Below, in pieces: positions 27,304 to 37,404 of a stretch of DNA of 54,984 nt (position 1 is its first letter; each line of letters opens with the position of its first letter). Position numbers and translations under genes: made by a program. Source of the stretch: RUG572 sp051884915 (GTDB lineage: Bacteria > Verrucomicrobiota > Kiritimatiellia > RFP12 > UBA1067); assembly GCA_051884915.1 (NCBI GenBank), contig JBJEWF010000063.1:1-54984 (forward strand), given 5' to 3'. The notes beneath the pieces are model-generated. The model saw only the letters and a program-made list of their open reading frames with translations, did not search any database and was not told where the DNA came from.

Positions 27304-28208
27304 TTGGCGGCCGGTTTCTCCTGGGGCTTGGCGGGGAGCGCGGGAAGGGCGAAGCCGCCCTCCTTCATCTCCGCCCGGATCGCGTCGAGCGACTTCTGGT
27401 CGTCCTTGGCCTTCTCGTGCGCCGAGGCGAAGTGCTTCTTCGCCGCGACGAGGTACATGTCGGCGTTCGCCGTGTCGCCCAGTTCGCGGCTCATCTTCGA
27501 GCAGCGCATGTAGTTGCGGGCGACCACCCAGTCGCGGGAATAGAGGATGCCCGTGGTCGGATCGCAGTCCTCGAAATCCTTCTGCTCGTCGGAGAGCATG
27601 AATTCGCCGAAAATCAGGAGCTGCCGCACGGCCTCCCGGTAGTCCTTCGCGTCCATCGCCTTGTGGGCGCGGAGTTTGGCGGCCGTGCCCCGGCACCAGC
27701 CCGCGGAACGGTTCGCGAGGCCGCCCGCGTCCAGGGCCTTGATGGCGCCGTCGTAGTCGCCCGCGAGGAAGAAGCCGTCCAGCCGGCGTTCGCGGAGGGT
27801 TTCGGCGGCGCCCTTGGAGAGCACGTCGCGCGCCAGCAGATCCTGCGAGAAGGCAAGCAGCTCCTTCAGGCGGACCACGTCGGCCGGCCGGTCGCCGCCG
27901 TTGCCGGCGAAGCGGATGAACTGGTCCTCCGTGAACTGGCCGATCGTGTCGTAGGGGACGCGGGGCGCGAAAGCCATCAGCGGGCCCTTCCCGTCGAACG
28001 CCGTCTGGAAAGACTTCTCGTCGGCAAGCCGCCGGAGACAGGCCAGGACGTCCGCGGGGGCGGCCGCCTTGAGCTCCCGGGCGGCTTCCCGGCGCGCGGC
28101 GCGGCGGGATTCGGGCGTCTCGCGGATGGAGTAGCACCATCCGAGGAAGCCGCAGACGAGGCCGACAAAGACGATGCCACCGACGCAGAAAACGGGCTTG
28201 TTGATCAT
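27300..28208 (-). CDS. membrane-anchored TPR-like protein, unknown function
   Basis: This is a 302-residue protein. One N-terminal TM helix (INKPVFCVGGIVFVGLVCGFLGW) precedes a helical, TPR-like soluble region (FFLAGDYDGAIKALDAGGL, RAHKAMDAKDYREAVRQLL, SRELGDTANADMYLVAAKKHF) and a Pro/Lys tail. The ATG at 28208 was chosen because AAAGGAG lies 8 nt upstream; a GTG at 28214 would be too close. It is the first gene of the four-gene leftward operon. Confidence 0.75.
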   Translation of the reverse strand: MINKPVFCVGGIVFVGLVCGFLGWCYSIRETPESRRAARREAARELKAAAPADVLACLRRLADEKSFQTAFDGKGPLMAFAPRVPYDTIGQFTEDQFIRFAGNGGDRPADVVRLKELLAFSQDLLARDVLSKGAAETLRERRLDGFFLAGDYDGAIKALDAGGLANRSAGWCRGTAAKLRAHKAMDAKDYREAVRQLLIFGEFMLSDEQKDFEDCDPTTGILYSRDWVVARNYMRCSKMSRELGDTANADMYLVAAKKHFASAHEKAKDDQKSLDAIRAEMKEGGFALPALPAKPQEKPAAK

Positions 28209-28253
28209 GCGCACAACTCCTTTCGGGAAAAAACTGGTTCAGGTTCGACTGCC

Positions 28254-28302
28254 AGTATAGAACAAAATGGGATTTGACGCAAGAGAAATCCTGCTGTATG
28301 AT
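28254..28302. promoter_or_regulatory. overlapping divergent promoters (TPR operon / hom)
   Basis: Minus strand: TTGCGT (28277-28282), 17-nt spacer, TATACT (28254-28259), reading toward the TPR operon. Plus strand: TTGACG (28274-28279), 17-nt spacer, TATGAT (28297-28302), reading toward hom. The two -35 boxes overlap, so only one promoter can probably be occupied at a time. The hom leader is about 50 nt with AAAGGAG at 28343-28349. Confidence 0.75.
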
Positions 28303-28358
28303 ATGAGGCCCTACGGCGCCGAAGGGTTTTTCGGCCGCCTCCAAAGGAGACAAAGAGA

Positions 28359-29657
28359 ATGAAACAAGTCGGAGTGGGCATCCTGGGCTTCGGAACCGTC
28401 GGCGCGGGCGTGGCGGAAGGGTTGTTGCGCAATCGCAAGGTGATGGCCGAGCGTCTGGGCGTGGATGTCGTGCTGAAGAAGATTTCGGATCTGGACATCG
28501 TGACGGACCGCGGCGTGGCGGTGGACCCGGACGTGCTGACGACGGACTCCCAGGGCGTGATCGCCGACCCCTCCGTGCAGATTGTCGTCGAGACGATTGG
28601 CGGCACGGGCATCGCGAAGACGCTCGTGCTGGCGGCCCTGAACGCCGGCAAGGCCGTGGTGACGGCCAACAAGAAGCTGCTGGCGGAACACGGCAGGGAG
28701 ATCTTCGACGCGGCGGCGCAGAACGGCGTGGACATCTACTTCGGCGCGTCCGTGGGCGGCGGCATCCCGATCATCCGCAGCCTCCGCGAGGGCCTGGCCG
28801 GCAACGAGATCCAGCAGATCCACGGCATCCTGAACGGAACCTGCAACTACATCCTCACGCGCATGGAGAACGAGGGCCGTCCCTTCGACGAGATCCTCGC
28901 CGACGCGCAGAAGCTGGGCTACGCCGAAGCGAACCCCTCCCTGGACATCGACGGCCTCGACACGGCGCACAAGGCCTGCATCCTGTGCGCGCTCGCCTAC
29001 GGGTTCCAGCCCTCGCTCGACCAGGTCCAGGTCGAGGGCATCCGCAACCTGTCGGGCGCCGACGTGAAATACGCGTCCGATTTCGGCTACCGGATCAAGC
29101 TGCTGGCCGTGGTCGCGAAGCACGAGAACGACATCGAGGTGGGCGTGCATCCCACGCTGGTGCCCTTCGACCACATGCTCGCCTCCGTCAACGGCGTGTT
29201 CAACGCGGCGATGGTCCGGGGCGACATGGTGGGCGACACGATGTTCTACGGCCGGGGCGCCGGCCGGCTGCCGACGGCGTCGACGGTCGTCGGCGACATC
29301 GGCGACATCGCCCGCAACATGGCCCATGGCGAAGTCCGCTACGCCCGCGCCGTGCCGCAGTACGGCGAGGGAAAAGCGAAGCTCCGCGTGCCGGGCGACA
29401 TCGTGAGCCGCTTCTACCTCCGCTTCAACGTGGCCGACAAGGCGGGCAGCTTCGGCACGATGGCCACGATCCTCGGCAAGCACGGCGTGTCCATTTCGGC
29501 CGCGCAGCAGAAGAAGCCCGGGCGCGCGGAAACCGGGTTCGCCCCCGTCGTGGTCCTGACCCATCCGGCGCCGGCGCGGGCGATCGACGCGGCGCTGGCC
29601 GAAATCAAGGACGCGGGCGTCCTGAGCGAGGATCCGGTGAAGCTGCGGATGCTGTGA
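28359..29657 (+). CDS. hom: homoserine dehydrogenase
   Basis: This is a 432-residue enzyme reducing aspartate semialdehyde to homoserine for threonine and methionine synthesis. The NAD(P)-binding motif is GILGFGTVGAGV. VTANKKLLAEHG and the catalytic-domain signature GILNGTCNYILTRM with AEANPSLDIDGLDTAHK follow. A C-terminal ACT regulatory domain (YLRFNVADKAGSFGTMATIL) suggests feedback control by threonine. It is not fused to aspartokinase. It has a good promoter and an AAAGGAG ribosome binding site. Confidence 0.96.
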   Translation: MKQVGVGILGFGTVGAGVAEGLLRNRKVMAERLGVDVVLKKISDLDIVTDRGVAVDPDVLTTDSQGVIADPSVQIVVETIGGTGIAKTLVLAALNAGKAVVTANKKLLAEHGREIFDAAAQNGVDIYFGASVGGGIPIIRSLREGLAGNEIQQIHGILNGTCNYILTRMENEGRPFDEILADAQKLGYAEANPSLDIDGLDTAHKACILCALAYGFQPSLDQVQVEGIRNLSGADVKYASDFGYRIKLLAVVAKHENDIEVGVHPTLVPFDHMLASVNGVFNAAMVRGDMVGDTMFYGRGAGRLPTASTVVGDIGDIARNMAHGEVRYARAVPQYGEGKAKLRVPGDIVSRFYLRFNVADKAGSFGTMATILGKHGVSISAAQQKKPGRAETGFAPVVVLTHPAPARAIDAALAEIKDAGVLSEDPVKLRML

Positions 29658-29689
29658 TTCCGCGGTTTTCAGTTTTCTTGATTTCCCAC

Positions 29690-29719
29690 TTGATTTTCAC
29701 CCGCTGAAAAGCGTAAAAT
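29690..29719 (+). promoter_or_regulatory. promoter of fusA
   Basis: TTGATT (29690-29695), 18-nt spacer, TAAAAT (29714-29719). Start of transcription near 29726. AGGAG at 29741-29745 is 6 nt before the ATG at 29752. Confidence 0.55.
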
Positions 29720-29751
29720 AGACGCTCTTTTGCAAACAATAGGAGTTGAAG

Positions 29752-31857
29752 ATGGCAGCTAAAGTGTTCCCGTTGGATCATGTGCGCAATTTCGGCATCA
29801 TGGCCCACATTGACGGCGGCAAGACGACGACGTCCGAACGGATCCTGTTCTATTCGGGCAAGAACTACAAGATCGGCGAAGTGCACGACGGCGCCGCGAC
29901 GATGGACTTCATGGTGCAGGAACAGGAGCGCGGCATCACGATCCAGTCCGCGGCCACCTGCGTGATGTGGGGCGACTACCGCCTCTCCCTGATCGACACG
30001 CCCGGACACGTGGACTTCACGGCCGAAGTCGAGCGCTCGCTGCGCGTTCTCGACGGCGCCGTGGCCCTCTACTGCGCGGTCGGCGGCGTGCAGCCGCAGT
30101 CCGAACAGGTGTGGCGCCAGTCGGAGAAGTACAAGGTGCCGAAGATCGCGTTCGTGAACAAGATGGACCGCGTGGGCGCGAACTTCTACCGCGTGATGGA
30201 CATGATGAAGGCCCAGCTTCACGCCAACCCGGTGCCGGTGGTGCTGCCGATCGGCGCGGGCGAGACGTTCGACGGCATCGTCGACCTGATCAAGATGAAG
30301 GCCCTCCGCTACGACATGAAGTCGCTCGGCAAGAACGTGACCGAGGAGGAGATCCCGGCGGACATGAAGGAGAAGGCCGAGGAATACCGCCAGAAGATGA
30401 TCGAGAGCGCCGCCGAGCAGGACGAGGAGCTGATGAACAAGTTCTTCGAGGAAGGCACGCTGACGAACGAGGAGATCATCCGCGGCCTCCGCAAGGGCTG
30501 CCTGAGCCGCGCGATCACGCCGGCGTTCTGCGGCTCCGCGTTCAAGGACAAGGGCGTGCAGCAGATGCTGGACGGCGTGGTCGCCTTCCTCCCGTCCCCG
30601 CTCGACGCGGGCGCCGCGGTTTCGGCGGACGACGAGACGCAGAAGCGCGAGCCGAGCGACCAGGAGCCGTTCTGCGGCCTGGCGTTCAAGATCATGAACG
30701 ATCCGAAGTCCGGCGGCAAGATCACCTTCGTGCGCGTCTATTCGGGCATCCTGAAGCTGGGCGCGGACCTGCTCGACTCCACGATCGGCAAGGACCAGCG
30801 CATTTCCCGGCTGTTCCGCATGCACGCGAACCACCAGGAGCCGATCGAGGAGGCGCATGCCGGCGACATCGTGGCGTGCGTCGGTCTCACGGAAACGCGC
30901 ACGGGCGACACGCTCTGCGATCCGGACCACAAGATCACGCTGGAATCCATCGACTTCCCGGCGCCGGTCATCTCGGTCGCCGTCAAGCCGAAGAGCCGCG
31001 GCGACAACGAGAAGCTCGGCGTGGCGCTCCATGCGCTCGCGATGGAAGACCCCACGTTCGTGGTGAGCTACGACCAGGAGACGAGCGAGACGATCATCGC
31101 CGGCATGGGCGAACTCTACCTCGACATCATCGTGGACCGCCTGAAACGCGAGTTCCGCGTCGAGTGCGACGTCGGCGCCCCGCAGGTCGCCTACCGCGAA
31201 ACGCTCACGCAGACGGTCGAGAACGAGTACAAGCACGTCAAGCAGTCCGGCGGCCGCGGCCAGTACGCCCACGTCTGCCTCCGCGTCGAACCGCAGGAGC
31301 CGGGCAAGGAATTCGAGTTCGCCAACGAAGTCAAGGGCGGCGTGATTCCCACGGAATACATTCCAGCGGTCGAAAAGGGCGTGCGCAAGGCGCTGGAGGC
31401 GGGTCCGCTCGCGGGCTTCCCGGTGGTCAACTGCAAGGCCACCGTCTACTTCGGCTCCTACCACGAAGTCGACTCGAACGAATTCGCGTTCATCGAATGC
31501 GCGCGCCAGTGCTTCAAGCAGGCGTTCCTCAAGGCGAAGCCGCAGCTGCTCGAACCGATGATGGACGTCGAAGTCGTCGTTCCGGACCAGTACATGGGCG
31601 CCGCGAACGGCTCGATCAACCAGCGCCGCGGCCGGGTGGAAGGCATGGACGACGACGCGTCGGGCAACAAGCACATCAAGGCGACGGTCCCGCTGGGGGA
31701 GATGTTCGGCTACTCGAACGCCATCCGCACGGTCACGCAGGGCCGCGGCACGTTCACGATGATCTTCAAGCAGTACGAGCCGGTTCCGGCTTCGATCTCG
31801 AAGGCCGTCATCGAAAAGCGCATCAAGGAGGGCAAGGTCCGTCCGAGCGCCGAGTAG
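29752..31857 (+). CDS. fusA: translation elongation factor G
   Basis: This is a 701-residue GTPase that drives ribosomal translocation. G1 AHIDGGKTT (usually AHIDAGKTT), switch region ERGITIQSAA, G3 DTPGHVDF, and G4 NKMD are present. Domain II (GLAFKIMNDP), domain III, domain IV (GGRGQYAHV) and the domain V end (GRGTFTMIFKQYEPVP) follow. The start was set at the ATG 6 nt after AGGAG; a TTG 6 nt upstream is unlikely. It stands alone with its own promoter rather than in a str operon with rpsL, rpsG and tuf, so a second EF-G may exist elsewhere. Confidence 0.96.
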   Translation: MAAKVFPLDHVRNFGIMAHIDGGKTTTSERILFYSGKNYKIGEVHDGAATMDFMVQEQERGITIQSAATCVMWGDYRLSLIDTPGHVDFTAEVERSLRVLDGAVALYCAVGGVQPQSEQVWRQSEKYKVPKIAFVNKMDRVGANFYRVMDMMKAQLHANPVPVVLPIGAGETFDGIVDLIKMKALRYDMKSLGKNVTEEEIPADMKEKAEEYRQKMIESAAEQDEELMNKFFEEGTLTNEEIIRGLRKGCLSRAITPAFCGSAFKDKGVQQMLDGVVAFLPSPLDAGAAVSADDETQKREPSDQEPFCGLAFKIMNDPKSGGKITFVRVYSGILKLGADLLDSTIGKDQRISRLFRMHANHQEPIEEAHAGDIVACVGLTETRTGDTLCDPDHKITLESIDFPAPVISVAVKPKSRGDNEKLGVALHALAMEDPTFVVSYDQETSETIIAGMGELYLDIIVDRLKREFRVECDVGAPQVAYRETLTQTVENEYKHVKQSGGRGQYAHVCLRVEPQEPGKEFEFANEVKGGVIPTEYIPAVEKGVRKALEAGPLAGFPVVNCKATVYFGSYHEVDSNEFAFIECARQCFKQAFLKAKPQLLEPMMDVEVVVPDQYMGAANGSINQRRGRVEGMDDDASGNKHIKATVPLGEMFGYSNAIRTVTQGRGTFTMIFKQYEPVPASISKAVIEKRIKEGKVRPSAE

Positions 31858-31879
31858 GCGGAACCCTGCCAATTCGACG

Positions 31880-31909
31880 GGCGGCGTCGCACGTGCGTGC
31901 GGCGCCGTC
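31880..31909 (+). terminator. strong hairpin after fusA
   Basis: A 13-bp stem (31880-31892 pairing with 31897-31909, with G-T wobbles at two positions) closes a 4-nt loop GTGC. No T-tract follows (TGCATTAAAAA), so it may be a processing site, a weak terminator or an mRNA stabiliser between fusA and the coiled-coil gene. Confidence 0.45.
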
Positions 31910-31929
31910 TGCATTAAAAAGGAGAAATC

Positions 31930-32925
31930 ATGAAAAAGACGATTCTTGGGTTGCTGGCTTTCGCGACGGCCGCAGGCGCCTGGGCCGCGAGCCCGTGCGC
32001 GGGGCCTTCGGCGCCGGCGGCTTCGTCCGCGCGGAATGCCGAGATCGAACTCCTGAAGCAGCAGCTTGAGGTCGTCAAGAAGGAGCGGGAACTGCTCGCG
32101 CTCCAGAAGGAGATGCTGGCGCTGCGCGCCGAGGTCCGGACCGTGCAGGCGAAGGCCGCGGCGGACGCCGAGGCGACGGCCGGACTGCTCGACCGGGCGA
32201 CGGCGGCGCAGCGCGCAGCCGAGGCCGCGGCGGCCGCCGACCGGACCGCCCTGGCCGCGAAGACCGCGGCGCTGGACAAGGCGGAGAAGGCGCTGGCCGG
32301 GCTGCAGGCCCGGTGCGTGGCGCTGGAGGACCGGTTGGCGGGCGAGAAGGAAGTGGTGGCGGCCACGTTGAAGAAGGCGGCGCAGGACAAACTGGCCCGC
32401 GAGGCCGAGACGGCGGCTTTGACGAAGACGGTTCGCGACCTGGAGGCGAAAGCCGCCGCCGCGGAGAAGAAGGCCGGCGCGGCCGAACAGAGGGCCGGCG
32501 CGGCGGAGAAGAAGGCCGCCGCCGCGGAACAGAAGGCCGCCGCGGTGCAGACGGCCCGGGAAGCCGCCGAACGGGAGGTCCGGCGGCTCGTCGGGGAACA
32601 GCCGGCCCGCGAGGACCGGATTCGCCGGCAGGCCGCGGATGCGGCGGCGGCGGAGATCCGGAAGCTGCAGGAGGAGAAAGGCGCCCTTGAGCGGCGGCTG
32701 GCGGACGCGCAGGCGGAGATGGCGCGGCAGAAGGGCGCGCGGGTGGCGGAGCTGGAGGAACTGAAGCGGCACGTGGCCGATCTTGAGGCCGCCGACCGGC
32801 GGCAGGCCGAGGCCCGCGAAGCCGCCAACCTTGAACGCAAGCGGGAACAGGCCCGCCGGGATCTGGAGGAGATTCTCGACGCCGCCGCGCGCAGGCGCGC
32901 CACGGCGGCCAATCCGGTTCCGTGA
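31930..32925 (+). CDS. exported coiled-coil protein
   Basis: This is a 331-residue protein with signal peptide MKKTILGLLAFATAAGAWA. An almost continuous Ala/Glu/Lys-rich coiled coil runs to about residue 325 (e.g. EIELLKQQLEVVKKEREL, AAAEKKAGAAEQRAGAAEKK). There is no enzymatic motif. It is likely a periplasmic structural or scaffolding protein; function unknown. The ribosome binding site AAAAAGGAG is 7 nt before the ATG. Very high GC and repetition give long spurious antisense reading frames over it. Confidence 0.78.
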   Translation: MKKTILGLLAFATAAGAWAASPCAGPSAPAASSARNAEIELLKQQLEVVKKERELLALQKEMLALRAEVRTVQAKAAADAEATAGLLDRATAAQRAAEAAAAADRTALAAKTAALDKAEKALAGLQARCVALEDRLAGEKEVVAATLKKAAQDKLAREAETAALTKTVRDLEAKAAAAEKKAGAAEQRAGAAEKKAAAAEQKAAAVQTAREAAEREVRRLVGEQPAREDRIRRQAADAAAAEIRKLQEEKGALERRLADAQAEMARQKGARVAELEELKRHVADLEAADRRQAEAREAANLERKREQARRDLEEILDAAARRRATAANPVP

Positions 32926-32967
32926 GGTCCGTCACCGTCCGCCCGATCAACCCAACGAGGAGTCGCC

Positions 32968-34110
32968 ATGATCGATTTTACGCCATCCCAGCAGAAGACG
33001 ATTGCCGCCGGCGTGACGGTGTTCGCCTTTGCGCTGATTCTGGCTTTCGTCTTTTTCGTCGGCTGGGCCGTGCTGGCGTTCTTCGCGTTCGCGTCGCCCG
33101 CGCTGCTGCCGGTCGTTCTCGGCCTGTTTCTCTCCCTGCTGTTCAAGCCGTATTACGACTGGCTGCTCAAGCGCGTGCGCAATCCGACGCTGGCGCTCGT
33201 CCTGATGATGCTGTCGGTGCTCGTGCCCATGGGGCTGCTCGGATGGTTCGGCGGGGCCTTTGTCGTCGACCAGGCGACGCATCTCGTCAAGACGCTTCCG
33301 ACGATCGTCGCGCGGTTGAGCGCGTGGATCAACGCGTGCTTCCCGCAGATCCAGTCGACCGCCGCGCGGCTGGGGGCGCAGCCGACGGACCTGGCCATGC
33401 TGTTCCTCACGGACCCTTCGCGCTTCACCGGCGAACTGGTGGCGGAGTTCGGTTCGACCTACGGCACGACGGCGATGAAGGCCGGCGTCGGTTCGCTGAA
33501 GTATCTGACGAACCTGGGGACGGCCCTTCTGGCGCTGCTGTTTTTCGCCTTCTTCCTGATGCGTCCGAGCATGAGCGGCGTCGACTACGTCAAGCTGCTT
33601 CCGTTCCTGAAGGACGAGACGCGGAATTTCGTCTCCAAGCAGATCGACGCCTTTCTCGACATCCTCGTGGGCTTCTTCCGGCGCCAGGTCGTCATCTGCC
33701 TGATCGAGGGTCTGCTGTACGGGGCGGGCTTCATGCTGGTGGGGCTTCCGTACGGCTTCGTCATCGGCTTTCTGCTGGGGACGATCAACCTGGTCCCGTT
33801 CCTGGGGACGGTCATCTGCCTGCCGTGCGCCCTGCCCATCGCCTATTTCGGCGACGGCGGCAGTCTGCTGCGGCTGGTCGGCGTCCTGGTGGTATGGGGC
33901 ATGGGCCAGATTCTGGACGGCTATCTGATCACGCCGAAGATCCAGGGCGAAAAGACGGGCCTCGGCTACGCGGGCGTCATCTTCAGCTTCCTCTTCTGGG
34001 GCGTCGTGTTCCATTCGATGCTGGGGCTTTTGCTCGCGATTCCGCTTTCGGCGTTCTGCGTCGTCTTCTGGCGGGCCGTGCGGGATCGGTACATCAAGGG
34101 CGTGATCTGA
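32968..34110 (+). CDS. AI-2E/PerM-family membrane permease
   Basis: This is a 380-residue protein of the AI-2E transporter family. It has paired N-terminal TM helices, a central soluble segment, then family motifs GLLYGAGFMLVGLPYGFVIG, INLVPFLGT and GQILDGYLITPKIQG, followed by C-terminal TM helices. Members export autoinducer-2 or act as Na+/H+ antiporters; the substrate cannot be inferred. RBS-like AACGAGGAG precedes the ATG. Confidence 0.88.
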   Translation: MIDFTPSQQKTIAAGVTVFAFALILAFVFFVGWAVLAFFAFASPALLPVVLGLFLSLLFKPYYDWLLKRVRNPTLALVLMMLSVLVPMGLLGWFGGAFVVDQATHLVKTLPTIVARLSAWINACFPQIQSTAARLGAQPTDLAMLFLTDPSRFTGELVAEFGSTYGTTAMKAGVGSLKYLTNLGTALLALLFFAFFLMRPSMSGVDYVKLLPFLKDETRNFVSKQIDAFLDILVGFFRRQVVICLIEGLLYGAGFMLVGLPYGFVIGFLLGTINLVPFLGTVICLPCALPIAYFGDGGSLLRLVGVLVVWGMGQILDGYLITPKIQGEKTGLGYAGVIFSFLFWGVVFHSMLGLLLAIPLSAFCVVFWRAVRDRYIKGVI

Positions 34111-34153
34111 CGTGAATTGAACTGAACATTGAAAATCAAAGACGGGAGCAGAG

Positions 34154-35761
<1,608 letters not shown>

Positions 35762-35769
35762 GAAGAAAT

Positions 35770-35779
35770 TTGGTATAAT
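35770..35779 (+). promoter_or_regulatory. extended -10 promoter of the BamD-like operon
   Basis: TTTGGTATAAT with TATAAT at 35774-35779 and a TGG extension, directly after the helicase stop. Start of transcription near 35786; the ATG at 35813 is preceded by GCGAGGCG. No clear -35. Confidence 0.55.
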
Positions 35780-35812
35780 CCCGACCGGTTCAACGAAGCA
35801 CAGCGAGGCGAC

Positions 35813-36880
35813 ATGGCAATTCAAATGGACAAATGGCTTGTGGCCGGCCTGGCGGCGTCGGTCGCGGCGGCGTTGGCGGCCGCGCCCGTGCGCAATGTCG
35901 TGGGGTCCGGCATGGGCGGGAATTCGCCCTATGCGACGGACGCCTATCCCGGTTTCGACGGGCTGGACGACGTTCCCCGCCCGGAACGCCGCGAGAAGAG
36001 CTGGTTCCTCTCCGTCAAGCGGGATACCCCGGCCGGGCAGTACAGTCTGGCCGAGGAACTGGAGGCGCTGGGCGAATACAAGGACGCCGCCCGGGCGTTC
36101 GACGCGCTGGTCCGCGAATGGCCGGCGTCGCCCGAGGCGCCGCGGGCGCAGCTGCGTTTCGCCACGCTGCTGGCGGGCAAGCTCGACGAATACGAAGACG
36201 CGTTCGACCAGCTGGAATATCTCCTGGACTTCTATCCGAAGGACTGCCCGTATCTCGAAATCGTCGAGAAGGAATACCAGCTGGTCAATCTGATGGTGAA
36301 GACCCGGAAGTCGTTTCTCGGCTTCTCCTTCCTCTCCAACCGGCTGGTCCGCCAGCACTACGAGTCGATCGTGCGCCGGGCGCCGGGCGCGGCGTACGTG
36401 CCGGAGGCCATGCTGCGGATCGCCGACCTCCGCGAACAGGACAGCCATTACGAAGAGGCCATCGAAGTCTACGCCAGCCTGTCCAGCAAGTTCCCGCAGT
36501 CGGACGAGGCGCGGCTGGCCGCCTACCTGGAAGCGCGGGCGCGCATGTGGCTCTGCCGCCGTCTCGCGTACAACATCCCCCGGTGCAAGGACACGGTCGG
36601 CTACCTGAAGGCGACGCGGAAACGCCTGCCGGATCTTGAGCAGATCGACGAGCTGAAGGCGTGGGAGGAGGAGCTGTCCGCCTACCTGGCCGAGGACGCG
36701 TTCAGGCGCGCGCGGTTCTACGACGCCCGCCAGCGCACGCGCCATGCGGCGATTGCGGCCTGGGAACAGTATCTCCGCGACTATCCCGAATCTGCGCATG
36801 AACAGGCCGTCCGCGACCGGATCGCGCAATTGCAGAACGGTGCGGCGCCGGGGACCTTCAAGGAAGGAAAGGTGGAATGA
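35813..36880 (+). CDS. BamD-like TPR protein (outer-membrane assembly)
   Basis: This is a 355-residue protein. An N-terminal hydrophobic segment (LVAGLAASVAAALAAAPV) is followed by TPR-type helices: YSLAEELEALGEYKDAARAFDALVREWP, then EAPRAQLRFATLLAGKLDEYEDAFDQLEYLLDFYP and further repeats (HYEEAIEVYASLSSKFPQSDEARLA). The repeat pattern with FPxS after each helix pair is that of BamD/YfiO, the lipoprotein of the beta-barrel assembly machine. There is no lipobox here, so attachment differs or the role is only related. The stop overlaps the next start as ATGATG; that gene is an LptE-like lipoprotein, supporting an outer-membrane biogenesis operon. Confidence 0.75.
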   Translation: MAIQMDKWLVAGLAASVAAALAAAPVRNVVGSGMGGNSPYATDAYPGFDGLDDVPRPERREKSWFLSVKRDTPAGQYSLAEELEALGEYKDAARAFDALVREWPASPEAPRAQLRFATLLAGKLDEYEDAFDQLEYLLDFYPKDCPYLEIVEKEYQLVNLMVKTRKSFLGFSFLSNRLVRQHYESIVRRAPGAAYVPEAMLRIADLREQDSHYEEAIEVYASLSSKFPQSDEARLAAYLEARARMWLCRRLAYNIPRCKDTVGYLKATRKRLPDLEQIDELKAWEEELSAYLAEDAFRRARFYDARQRTRHAAIAAWEQYLRDYPESAHEQAVRDRIAQLQNGAAPGTFKEGKVE

Positions 36881-37404
36881 TGAAAACGAGACTCCTGTTT
36901 CTGTCCGTGGCGGCGTTGCTGGCGGCGGGCTGCTCCAGCTACCGTTGGACGTCCCGCGTGCCGGATGAAATCCGGACGGTCGCCGTGCCCGTGTTCGAGA
37001 ACCGGACGCAGGCGGCCGAACTCGGCCCGGTCGTGACGCAGTACGTGCTGCGCGAATTCCAGCGCGAGGGGACTTTCTCCATCCGCCGCCCGGGCGATTC
37101 GTCGATTGAGGTCCAGGGCGTGATCCGGGATGCCACGCGCCTCCACATCGCGTACGATCGCGCCTTCGGCACGCGCGCGTCCGAATACCGCTACGTCGTG
37201 ACGGCGGACGTGTCCCTGGTGAACAAGGATACGGGCAAGATCCTGGTGGAGAACCGGCCGTACAAGGCGGAAACCACGTTCCAGGTCCAGAACGACCTGC
37301 TGACCGGCCAGCGCAACGCGGCCGCGCGCATCGCCCAGGAACTGGCGCGGCAGATCGTCGACGACGTCCTGTCCTATCCCTACAACCGCCCGGCCGGCGA
37401 GTGA
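36877..37404 (+). CDS. LptE-like outer-membrane lipoprotein
   Basis: This is a 175-residue lipoprotein with signal MMKTRLLFLSVAALLAAGC (lipobox LAAGC). The mature part begins SSYRWTSRVPDEIRTVAVPVFENRT, the typical start of LptE/LPS-assembly lipoproteins. ELGPVVTQYVLREFQREG and a beta-rich region follow. LptE plugs LptD during lipopolysaccharide insertion. Two adjacent ATGs (36877 and 36880) are possible starts. The stop overlaps the next start as GTGA. Confidence 0.82.
   Translation: MMKTRLLFLSVAALLAAGCSSYRWTSRVPDEIRTVAVPVFENRTQAAELGPVVTQYVLREFQREGTFSIRRPGDSSIEVQGVIRDATRLHIAYDRAFGTRASEYRYVVTADVSLVNKDTGKILVENRPYKAETTFQVQNDLLTGQRNAAARIAQELARQIVDDVLSYPYNRPAGE

Noticed and set aside
29605..32772. 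1055-codon minus-strand frame opposite fusA and the coiled-coil gene
   Set aside because: fusA on the + strand is unmistakable; the antisense frame is a by-product of GC-rich third positions and has no recognisable domain.
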